DNA from: Treponema sp.
GTDB lineage: Bacteria; Spirochaetota; Spirochaetia; Treponematales; Treponemataceae
Direction of reading: 5' to 3'
DNA length: 6,288 nucleotides
Assembly: GCA_004554075.1 (NCBI GenBank)
Contig: SFOB01000127.1
Location: 1 to 6,288, forward strand
A model generated the notes under the pieces. It worked only from the letters and a program-made list of their open reading frames with translations. It had not been told where the DNA came from and did no database searches. Below are positions 1 to 5,133 of this stretch, in pieces. Made by a program: the position numbers and the translations under genes. The stretch's first letter is position 1, and each line of letters starts with the position of its first letter.

Positions 1-183
1 GGTACAGACAACCAGAAGTCCTTGTGCAAAGGAATCCAGGGTTCCTGTGTGGCCGACTTTATTTGTATTTAATGCTTTTTTTACGCTGTTAAGAGATGCA
101 AAGGAAGTTGGTCCTGGTCTTTTTGCAAGTAGAACTATACCATCCTTTGTTGTTATTGTAGAAGCTTCTGTTATATTACTCAC
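1..183 (-). CDS. truB: tRNA pseudouridine-55 synthase TruB, N-terminal part (cut by the window edge)
   Basis: TruB converts uridine 55 in the T-loop of tRNAs to pseudouridine in the cytoplasm. Only the first 61 codons are present; the frame is open to base 1. The protein shows the TruB N-terminal signature: GIVLLAKRPGPTS at about residues 15-27, then KVGHTGTLDSFAQGLL at about 42-57. The catalytic aspartate is D50 within GTLD. The start is uncertain. No ATG lies in frame between the znuA stop and the signature; GTG at 183-181 is the only common start codon and has no Shine-Dalgarno sequence. It lies in the loop of a perfect hairpin. The frame is the same as that of znuA, whose TAG is 27 bases upstream, so coupling or readthrough is conceivable. 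In many bacteria truB sits in the nusA-infB-rbfA cluster, so its place behind a metal-binding protein is unusual. The identification is firm; the start is not. Confidence 0.88.
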   Translation of the reverse strand, partial: MSNITEASTITTKDGIVLLAKRPGPTSFASLNSVKKALNTNKVGHTGTLDSFAQGLLVVCT

Positions 184-203
184 GTCAAGTAATATAACAG
201 AAG
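165..203 (-). other. Perfect 16-bp inverted repeat enclosing the likely truB start codon
   Basis: Bases 165-180 and 188-203 are exact reverse complements around a 7-base loop. In the minus-strand transcript the stem begins 7 bases after the znuA stop, and the loop TGACGTG contains the GTG proposed as the truB start. The stem is AT-rich and no run of T follows it, so it does not look like a standard intrinsic terminator. It could stabilise the znuA 3' end or control access to the truB start; which of these is inference. Confidence 0.7.
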
Positions 204-210
204 AGACATT

Positions 211-1209
211 CTACTTCAATGCTTCTGAGAGGATTGCCAGATTGGCTTCCATAATCGAAAGATATGTAGTACCTGTTGCAGCCTGCTTTGATGTAGTAGA
301 CTGGATTGAATCCATTGTAAGAACTTTTGCATTCTTTTTCTTTGTATTCTGGATAATTGTGCGGGCAATTTTTCCGTCTCCGCTTTCAATTATGAGAACA
401 GAGTTAAGGCCAAGTTCGTCAACCTTTTTTGCAAGGAAGATTACAGTTTCAAAGCTTGCTTCTGTTTCTGCAGAACAGCCAACGAAGGCTGCATAGTAAT
501 CGAGTCCGTAGTCGTCTACCAGGTAGCGGAATGGGAAGCGGTCTCCAAAGAGGATTGTCTTTTTACCTGCGGCTTTTACAGCTGCAGCATATTTTACATC
601 GAGGGCGTCGAGGCGGGCTGAGTAGTTAGCGAGATTTGCTTTGTAGGTTGCGGCATTGGCTGCGTCTTTTTCGCAGAGAGCTGCGGCAATTTCTGCGCTA
701 AGGATTTTAGCATTACGAAGTGAAAGCCATACGTGCTCGTCGTATTCAACTTCTTCCTCGTCGTCTTCATCGTGGTGGTGATGATGATGCTCGTGCTCTT
801 CTTCCTCTTCTGCCTGCATACCTTCTTTTACTTCTTCGGCTTTTACCTTGTCGCCAAGAGTTTCGAGAAGATTGATTACCTTCATATTTTTGTTCTTTGC
901 ATTTTTAAGAGCGTCCTTTACCCAGCCATCGCTTTCTCCGCCAACATAGATGAAAATATCTGCTGTAGAGATTTTTGCTATGTCCTGGATAGAAGGCTGA
1001 TATGAATGAAGGTCTACACCGTTTCCAAGAAGAAGGGTGAGTTCAACATTAGATGCCTTATCGCCAATGATTTCTCTTGCCCAGTCATATTCAGGGAAGA
1101 TTGTGGTTACGACTTTGAGTTTGTTATTCTTTTCTGCTTTTTTTGCTTTTGCGAAAATTGATGTTGTGAGTGATAGAAGCACTGTAAGTAATAAAAATAT
1201 TTTTTTCAT
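211..1209 (-). CDS. znuA: Zinc/metal ABC transporter substrate-binding protein, ZnuA-like
   Basis: This is the periplasmic binding component of a cluster A-I metal ABC transporter, which captures zinc (or manganese) and hands it to a membrane permease. The 332-residue protein opens with a Sec signal peptide (about residues 1-20, ending SIFA); no lipobox cysteine is seen. H68 (in DLHSYQPS) and H159 (in DEHVWLS) match the first two metal ligands of ZnuA. Residues 134-153 form the acidic His-rich loop typical of zinc importers, with H139 and H141-146. Where family members usually carry the third ligand histidine, this protein reads GDRFPFRYLVDDYGL, with R224. A strong Shine-Dalgarno (AAGGAG, 7 bases before ATG) fixes the start. 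It lies downstream of the GTPase gene across a GC-rich repeat. No permease or ATPase partner is in the window. The family is certain; zinc specificity is inferred from the His-rich loop and the neighbours. Confidence 0.9.
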   Translation of the reverse strand: MKKIFLLLTVLLSLTTSIFAKAKKAEKNNKLKVVTTIFPEYDWAREIIGDKASNVELTLLLGNGVDLHSYQPSIQDIAKISTADIFIYVGGESDGWVKDALKNAKNKNMKVINLLETLGDKVKAEEVKEGMQAEEEEEHEHHHHHHDEDDEEEVEYDEHVWLSLRNAKILSAEIAAALCEKDAANAATYKANLANYSARLDALDVKYAAAVKAAGKKTILFGDRFPFRYLVDDYGLDYYAAFVGCSAETEASFETVIFLAKKVDELGLNSVLIIESGDGKIARTIIQNTKKKNAKVLTMDSIQSTTSKQAATGTTYLSIMEANLAILSEALK

Positions 1210-1248
1210 TTAAAAACTCCTTGTTTTCTGTATAAACTTAGCATTAAG

Positions 1249-1340
1249 CCAGGCGTTGCGGGGCGGCGTTTGAGCCCCGCAGAGGAGGTAGCGTAAGACC
1301 GCGAAGCGGGCTGGAGCGAGGGGGAGACTTCCCCCTCCTT
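1249..1340. repeat. GC-rich intergenic repeat-like block with several hairpins
   Basis: This non-coding block is far richer in G and C than the flanking genes. It contains a 7-bp stem (1258-1264 with 1274-1280), a 4-bp stem (1299-1302 with 1306-1309), and an 8-bp stem with loop GACT (1318-1325 with 1330-1337). A 7-base outer arm (1289-1295) can also pair with 1343-1349, inside the last codons of the GTPase gene. It looks like a REP-type dispersed element. The copy number cannot be judged from one window. No T run follows any stem, so it is not an obvious terminator. Confidence 0.6.
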
Positions 1341-1341
1341 A

Positions 1342-2499
1342 CTACGCTATAGCCTTTTCATCCAGACAACTCTTGAGAGCTGCCGTGATTGCTTCCTTAT
1401 TATATCCCTTGCCGATGATTACAAGCTGATTTACTCTGTCGCCGAATTCCTCGTCCCAGGCTTCTTTTACGTCGGGATTGTATTCGAGGTATTCCTGCTT
1501 CTGTTTTTCCTCCAGGGCGTCGATCCAGTAGGCAACTGTCATTACTGAGGAGTTGCGGCCTGCCTGTTCAAAAAGCTGCACGTTGGCATCGGCATCACTA
1601 AACCAGATGTAGCCCTTTGCACGGATAAGCTCTTTTGGATAATTGTTGTTTACAAAATTCATAAAGCGTTCGCGGTTGAAGGGTCTTTTTTCTTCAAACA
1701 CAAAGCTTGAAATTCCATATTCGCCGGTACAGCCCTGCTGAGCGCGGTTAGGCTCGTTGAGGCTGTTGATTGCCTTTTGAATTGCGGAAGATGAATCGAT
1801 CTGTTCGTAGTTGAAAGGTTCAGTTGTGGTAATCTGATCAATGTCGATGTTTCCGTTTATGCTGTGGAAGATTGGAGCCCGTGGCTGGAAGTCACGGATA
1901 ATGGCTTCAACTTCTTTAAGCTGATTTTCGTTCAAAAGGTCGCATTTGTTGAGGACGATAAAATTGCAGAATTCAATCTGGTCTACAATGAGGGTAGAGA
2001 TTTCTTCTGCGGTAAGATTATTTTCATCTGTAGTATTTTTGTCGGACTTCTGCTTTTTAAGGTCATCCAGGAACTCCCGGTAGATTCTGTCGGAATCTAC
2101 AACTGTAACAACAGATGTAAGATATACGTTTGTTTCCGGGTTATCTTCTTCATAAGCAAGGAAGCTTGCGCTGACAGCACCAGGATCACTGATACCAGAG
2201 GCTTCAACGAATACTACATCAACTGTATCAAGGTTAGAGATTTTTTCAATCTGCTGAATGAACTCATCGCGGAGAGTACAGCAGATACAGCCGTTCTGAA
2301 GTTCAAACATAGGGCATTCTGTTACGTTAGAGCCGTTCTTTTTAAGAATCTCTGCATCTACGTTAATGCTTCCCATATCATTTACAATCAGGGCAACACG
2401 GCGCTTTTCCTGACGAAGCAGGTTATTGAGTAAAGTAGTCTTTCCAGATCCTAAGTAGCCGGTAATAAGGACTACGGGTTTTTTATTATTCTTTTTCAT
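1342..2499 (-). CDS. CobW/COG0523 family G3E GTPase, putative zinc metallochaperone
   Basis: COG0523 GTPases of the YciC/ZigA/ZNG1 type are cytoplasmic metallochaperones thought to deliver zinc to client enzymes when the metal is scarce. The 385-residue protein has the Walker A motif GYLGSGKTT (14-22), the family's metal-binding CxCC motif in NGCICC (69-74; C71, C73, C74), the Walker B-like VVFVEASGISDP (95-106), and the guanine-specificity motif NKCD (184-187). A CobW C-terminal domain spans about 262-380, including WFSDAD and the GDR...LVIIG segment. No C-terminal His-rich tail is present. The ATG is preceded by AAGGA at a 9-base spacing. It lies between the small His/Cys membrane protein and znuA in a Zur-type operon. 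This supports a zinc role over cobalamin synthesis or nitrile hydratase activation, for which no neighbours are present. Confidence 0.9.
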   Translation of the reverse strand: MKKNNKKPVVLITGYLGSGKTTLLNNLLRQEKRRVALIVNDMGSINVDAEILKKNGSNVTECPMFELQNGCICCTLRDEFIQQIEKISNLDTVDVVFVEASGISDPGAVSASFLAYEEDNPETNVYLTSVVTVVDSDRIYREFLDDLKKQKSDKNTTDENNLTAEEISTLIVDQIEFCNFIVLNKCDLLNENQLKEVEAIIRDFQPRAPIFHSINGNIDIDQITTTEPFNYEQIDSSSAIQKAINSLNEPNRAQQGCTGEYGISSFVFEEKRPFNRERFMNFVNNNYPKELIRAKGYIWFSDADANVQLFEQAGRNSSVMTVAYWIDALEEKQKQEYLEYNPDVKEAWDEEFGDRVNQLVIIGKGYNKEAITAALKSCLDEKAIA

Positions 2500-2516
2500 A
2501 GTGATTGTTTCCTTAT

Positions 2517-2580
2517 AGTGTCATCCCGAACTTGATTCGGGATCTTGTAATAGATGCTGAAACCAGTTCAGCATGACGCT
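2517..2580. repeat. Symmetric two-hairpin intergenic repeat
   Basis: Two stem-loops of identical geometry lie side by side, each with 8 bp of stem and a 5-base loop: 2523-2530 with 2536-2543, and 2554-2561 with 2567-2574. The outer ends AGTGTCAT and ATGACGCT are inverted with one mismatch, so the whole unit can also fold as a cruciform. The wording (GTCATCCCGAACTTGATTCGGG and GCTGAA...TTCAGC) resembles a dispersed hairpin repeat that I recall from many bacterial genomes. It fills the gap between the small membrane protein gene and the GTPase gene. It lacks a T run. Confidence 0.7.
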
Positions 2581-2584
2581 GTAT

Positions 2585-2887
2585 CTAAATCACCAGCTTT
2601 ACTTTCTGCTTTACGAGAGTTGCCGGTGCGAAGAAGAGGGCAGAAAGAATAAAAAGATTTATATAGTTAAAAGCTGAAAAATCAATTGGGTCCAGAGGTG
2701 CAGTGGCAAAGATTTTTTTTGTGTTGTGGATGACCTGCAGTACAAGACAGATTTTGCAGTTTTCTTCATGGCAGCTTTCTTCGTGACCGGCATGAAGAAC
2801 TTCAAAGGTCAGGACTGCAAAAAGCGAAAGGACTGCAAGAAGGGCTGCAACTCTGAAGATGTGGAAATGTTTTTTCTGATTATTCAT
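2585..2887 (-). CDS. Small membrane protein with His/Cys cluster, unknown function
   Basis: I do not recognise a named family. The product is 100 residues: a basic N-terminus, a hydrophobic segment (about 11-30), a loop with H32, H35, C39, H40, C44 and C47 spaced as HAGHxxxCHxxxCxxC, and a second hydrophobic segment (about 75-93). By the positive-inside rule the cluster would face outside or the periplasm. This layout suggests a membrane-anchored metal-binding peptide. The start at 2887 is preferred because AAGGA stands 8 bases before it; the ATG at 2893 is only 2 bases from the same sequence. Either start overlaps the end of the Fur-family gene (8 or 14 bases), implying translational coupling. 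The place between a metal regulator and a COG0523 GTPase suggests a part in zinc handling, which is inference. DUF2946-like small proteins are a possible comparison. Confidence 0.75.
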   Translation of the reverse strand: MNNQKKHFHIFRVAALLAVLSLFAVLTFEVLHAGHEESCHEENCKICLVLQVIHNTKKIFATAPLDPIDFSAFNYINLFILSALFFAPATLVKQKVKLVI

Positions 2888-3311
2888 CTTCATTTTCCTT
2901 CTTATCTGCGCAATCTGTGCAGAGTCCGTAAAAAACTGTACGAAGCGGATTAATTACAAAACCGTGTTCTGTCTTAAGATGGCCGCCGAGTTCTTCAAGT
3001 TCCTCGCATTCAAGGTGAATAAGCCGGCCGCAAAGTTCGCATTTTAAGTGGAAGTGCTGCTCGTTATTATTGCAGTTTTCTCCTGCGTATTCAAAGCAGG
3101 CAGCTGAGTGGTCATCAATAAAATACTTCTGGATTTTTCCTTCAGCAACCAGTTTTTCCAGCTGTCGGTAAATAGTAGCAATTCCAATGGAGATATTTTT
3201 TGCTTCAAAATGTGCGTGTACATCTTCTGCAGTAAAATGCTTTCCCTGCATTTCTCGAAGGTATGAAAAAAGAAGATCCTGTTGTCTGGTTTTATAAGCT
3301 GCTTTTTGCAT
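2880..3311 (-). CDS. Fur-family metal-responsive repressor, probably Zur-like
   Basis: Fur-family proteins are dimeric cytoplasmic repressors that bind 7-1-7 operators when loaded with metal. The 143-residue protein has a winged-helix N-terminal domain with the recognition helix at about 42-54 (GIATIYRQLEKL). The C-terminal metal-binding dimerisation domain contains HFHLKCELCG (86-95). The structural zinc cysteines are two CxxC pairs: C91/C94 and C131/C134. C72, H86, H88, H111 and H116 are candidates for the sensory site. Zinc sensing is inferred from the downstream COG0523 GTPase and ZnuA-like protein; Fur (iron) or PerR cannot be excluded by sequence alone. It is the first gene of the leftward operon, behind a near-consensus promoter covered by a Fur-type box, so autoregulation is likely. 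The leader would be only about 14 bases and no clear Shine-Dalgarno precedes the ATG. Confidence 0.9.
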   Translation of the reverse strand: MQKAAYKTRQQDLLFSYLREMQGKHFTAEDVHAHFEAKNISIGIATIYRQLEKLVAEGKIQKYFIDDHSAACFEYAGENCNNNEQHFHLKCELCGRLIHLECEELEELGGHLKTEHGFVINPLRTVFYGLCTDCADKKENEDE

Positions 3312-3315
3312 AATT

Positions 3316-3330
3316 TGATAACGATTCTCA
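3316..3330. promoter_or_regulatory. Degenerate Fur/Zur-type operator over the regulator's promoter
   Basis: TGATAAC-G-ATTCTCA has 7-1-7 form with two mismatches between the arms. The symmetry extends outward: 3310-3322 pairs with 3324-3336 at 11 of 13 positions, reaching into the -10 hexamer and the ATG. Binding here would block the transcription start of the Fur-family gene. It resembles the perfect box at 3362-3376 in arm sequence. Confidence 0.65.
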
Positions 3331-3331
3331 A

Positions 3332-3359
3332 ATTATACGAATTGCTGAACATTTGTCAA
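3332..3359 (-). promoter_or_regulatory. Near-consensus sigma-70 promoter of the regulator/zinc operon
   Basis: On the minus strand, TTGACA (3359-3354) and TATAAT (3337-3332) are separated by 16 bases; both hexamers match the consensus exactly. Transcription would begin near 3325, giving a very short leader before the ATG at 3311. It is flanked and overlapped by the two Fur-type boxes. Confidence 0.8.
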
Positions 3360-3361
3360 TA

Positions 3362-3376
3362 TGAGAACCGTTCTCA
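3362..3376. promoter_or_regulatory. Perfect 7-1-7 Fur/Zur-type operator
   Basis: TGAGAAC-C-GTTCTCA is an exact palindrome, extended by A and T to 8-1-8 (3361-3377). The 7-1-7 layout is characteristic of Fur-family operators. It lies two bases upstream of the -35 hexamer of the leftward promoter and about 50-60 bases upstream of the ruvA start. Its most likely target is therefore the regulator operon, though an effect on ruvA is possible. Confidence 0.75.
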
Positions 3377-3388
3377 TTTTTCCTTGTC

Positions 3389-3417
3389 TTCACAAGTCCG
3401 CCTATATCATCTATAAT
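3389..3417 (+). promoter_or_regulatory. Putative ruvA promoter
   Basis: TTCACA (3389-3394, 5 of 6 consensus) and TATAAT (3412-3417) are spaced by 17 bases. The predicted start point, about 7 bases after the -10, falls on or next to the A of the ruvA ATG at 3424. The transcript would then have essentially no leader. Confidence 0.65.
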
Positions 3418-3423
3418 ATAGTT

Positions 3424-4041
3424 ATGTTCAATTCACTTACTGGAATAATTACCGGGAAATTTCCTAAACAGGTTTTTATAGATACAAACGGTGTTGAATG
3501 GGATTTATGTGTTCCTGATTCAAACCTTGATATGCTGCCACCGGTTGGTAACGAGGCTAAGATTTATACATATCTTCAGCATACAGACCAGCTTATGTCT
3601 CTTTACGGTTTTGCCAGCGCAGATGAACGAAGTGTTTTTCTGGATCTGCTCAAGGTTGACGGGGTTGGCCCTAAGGGTGCTGTAAAAATCATGAGTGCGG
3701 TTTCTTCTGCTCGCCTGCTTGATGTACTTGAAAAGGGTGACCTTGAAATGCTGGAAAAGATTCCTGGAGTTGGTAAAAAGACCGCCGGTAAGATGATGCT
3801 TACCCTTAAGGGAAAACTTAAAATCAGTGAGAGTTCAGGGCCTGTTGTCAGTCTGAAAGCTGCCAGCCCTTATGCAGATGTGGTTATGTCTCTTGCAAGC
3901 ATGGGCTATGATAAAAAACTTGTTGAACAGAAAGTTGCCCAGCTGGTTGAAGTTCTTACAAATGATAAGGACTTTGCCGGTAAGAGTCAGAAAGAGAGGG
4001 AAGATATTCTCTTCCGTCGTGCAATTGTGGAGCTTGCCTAG
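3424..4041 (+). CDS. ruvA: Holliday junction branch-migration protein RuvA
   Basis: RuvA binds four-way DNA junctions as a tetramer and loads the RuvB motor for branch migration in recombination repair. The 205-residue product is of normal family length. It has the OB-fold domain I (about 1-62, opening with MFNSLTGIITGK), then two helix-hairpin-helix motifs at 78-90 (VDGVGPKGAVKIM) and 113-125 (IPGVGKKTAGKMM). The C-terminal domain III that contacts RuvB spans about 148-205. The start at 3424 is chosen because it matches the usual RuvA N-terminus; an in-frame ATG at 3361 would add 21 residues that belong to the operator and promoter region. No Shine-Dalgarno precedes it, consistent with a leaderless message. 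It is followed by ruvB after 9 bases. Confidence 0.96.
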   Translation: MFNSLTGIITGKFPKQVFIDTNGVEWDLCVPDSNLDMLPPVGNEAKIYTYLQHTDQLMSLYGFASADERSVFLDLLKVDGVGPKGAVKIMSAVSSARLLDVLEKGDLEMLEKIPGVGKKTAGKMMLTLKGKLKISESSGPVVSLKAASPYADVVMSLASMGYDKKLVEQKVAQLVEVLTNDKDFAGKSQKEREDILFRRAIVELA

Positions 4042-4050
4042 GGGGATTTT

Positions 4051-5106
4051 ATGGCTGAAGATTTTAGTGAAGACTTTTCTGCAATTGTACGTGCGGACTT
4101 AAAAGACAGATATGATGAACAGGACAATAAACTTCGTCCTAATATGCTTAAAGATTTTCTTGGCCAGGAAAGTGTTAAGAAAAATCTTTCTACTTTTATT
4201 GAGGCGGCAAAGCTGCGCGAAGAACCTCTGGATCACCTGCTGCTTATTGGTCCTCCGGGACTTGGAAAAACAACTCTTGCTCAGATTACAGCGCACGAGC
4301 TGGGAGTAGATTTTAAGGTAACTTCTGCGCCTGCCCTTGATAAGCCGAAAGATCTTGCCGGTATTTTGAGTACTATAACTCCGCGTACCGTTTTCTTTAT
4401 TGATGAGATTCATCGACTCAAGCCTGCAATTGAAGAAATGCTTTATATTGCAATGGAAGATTTTGAACTGGACTGGATTATTGGTCAGGGAGCTGCTGCC
4501 CGCACTGTCCGCATTCCGATTCCGCCATTTACTCTGGTTGGAGCTACTACTAAGGCTGGTAGCGTTAGTTCGCCGCTTCGTTCCCGTTTCGGCTTTATTC
4601 CTCGTTTTGAATTTTATACACAGAAAGAACTTGCTTCTATTATTAAGCGTTCTGCTAATATTCTTGAAATTGGAATTGATGAAGATGCGGCTATGCTCCT
4701 GGCTCAGTGCTGCCGCGGAACACCTCGTGTTGCAAACCGTGTGTTGCGTCGTATGAGAGACTTTGCCCAGGTTGCAGGAAGCAAAACTATTACGCTTGAA
4801 ATTGTAGATGACGGATTGAAACGCCTTGAGATAGATGAAATTGGTCTTGAAAAGTACGACCGCGAAATCCTCCGTTCAATTATAGAAAACTTTGGTGGCG
4901 GCCCGGTTGGTGCCGAAACGCTTGCAATTTCTATTGGCGAAAGTATTGATACCCTGGAAGACTACTACGAGCCTTATCTGATTCAGTGCGGACTCTTGCA
5001 GAGAACTCCACGCGGCCGTATGGTAACGGAGAAGGCATATACACATCTTGGACTTACACATGCTGCAGATTCGAAAGACGGTGGCGCACAGGGTACGTTG
5101 TTCTAG
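4051..5106 (+). CDS. ruvB: Holliday junction branch-migration helicase RuvB
   Basis: RuvB is the AAA+ hexameric motor that pulls DNA through the RuvA-bound junction. The 351-residue protein is of typical length. It carries the Walker A motif GPPGLGKT (67-74), the Walker B motif with DEIH (118-121), sensor 1 GATTKAG (164-170), the arginine-finger region PLRSRFG (175-181) and sensor 2 GTPRVANR (223-230). A C-terminal winged-helix DNA-binding domain includes GGGPVGAETLA and LLQRTPRGRM. The first 25 or so residues form a variable acidic N-terminal extension. The ATG follows a G-rich Shine-Dalgarno (GGGGGA, beginning at the last base of the ruvA stop), so translation is probably coupled to ruvA. 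Confidence 0.97.
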   Translation: MAEDFSEDFSAIVRADLKDRYDEQDNKLRPNMLKDFLGQESVKKNLSTFIEAAKLREEPLDHLLLIGPPGLGKTTLAQITAHELGVDFKVTSAPALDKPKDLAGILSTITPRTVFFIDEIHRLKPAIEEMLYIAMEDFELDWIIGQGAAARTVRIPIPPFTLVGATTKAGSVSSPLRSRFGFIPRFEFYTQKELASIIKRSANILEIGIDEDAAMLLAQCCRGTPRVANRVLRRMRDFAQVAGSKTITLEIVDDGLKRLEIDEIGLEKYDREILRSIIENFGGGPVGAETLAISIGESIDTLEDYYEPYLIQCGLLQRTPRGRMVTEKAYTHLGLTHAADSKDGGAQGTLF

Positions 5107-5126
5107 TATTCTTTTTGTGATAAAAT
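5098..5126 (+). promoter_or_regulatory. Possible internal promoter for queA
   Basis: TAAAAT (5121-5126, 5 of 6) lies 7 bases before the queA ATG, with a weak -35 candidate TTGTTC (5098-5103) 17 bases upstream. The arrangement mirrors that of ruvA and would again give a leaderless transcript. It is weak on its own; queA may simply be read through from ruvAB. Confidence 0.35.
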
Positions 5127-5133
5127 ACCGCTC

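Noticed and set aside
47..496. Plus-strand open frame of 149 codons
   Set aside because: It lies antisense to truB and znuA, which carry clear family signatures; its hydrophobic content is a shadow of those codons.
733..1005. Plus-strand frame rich in Val, Met, Phe and Leu
   Set aside because: It is the antisense reading of the His/acidic loop of znuA, not a membrane protein.
1318..1337. 8-bp GC hairpin as an intrinsic terminator for the GTPase gene
   Set aside because: No T run follows on either strand, and it belongs to a larger hairpin block.
1864..2433. Plus-strand frame of 189 codons inside the GTPase gene
   Set aside because: It is antisense to the conserved GTPase motifs, with no ribosome-binding site or recognisable domain.
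3361..3423. N-terminal extension of RuvA from an ATG at 3361
   Set aside because: The extra codons fall in the operator and promoter region, and family members start as at 3424.
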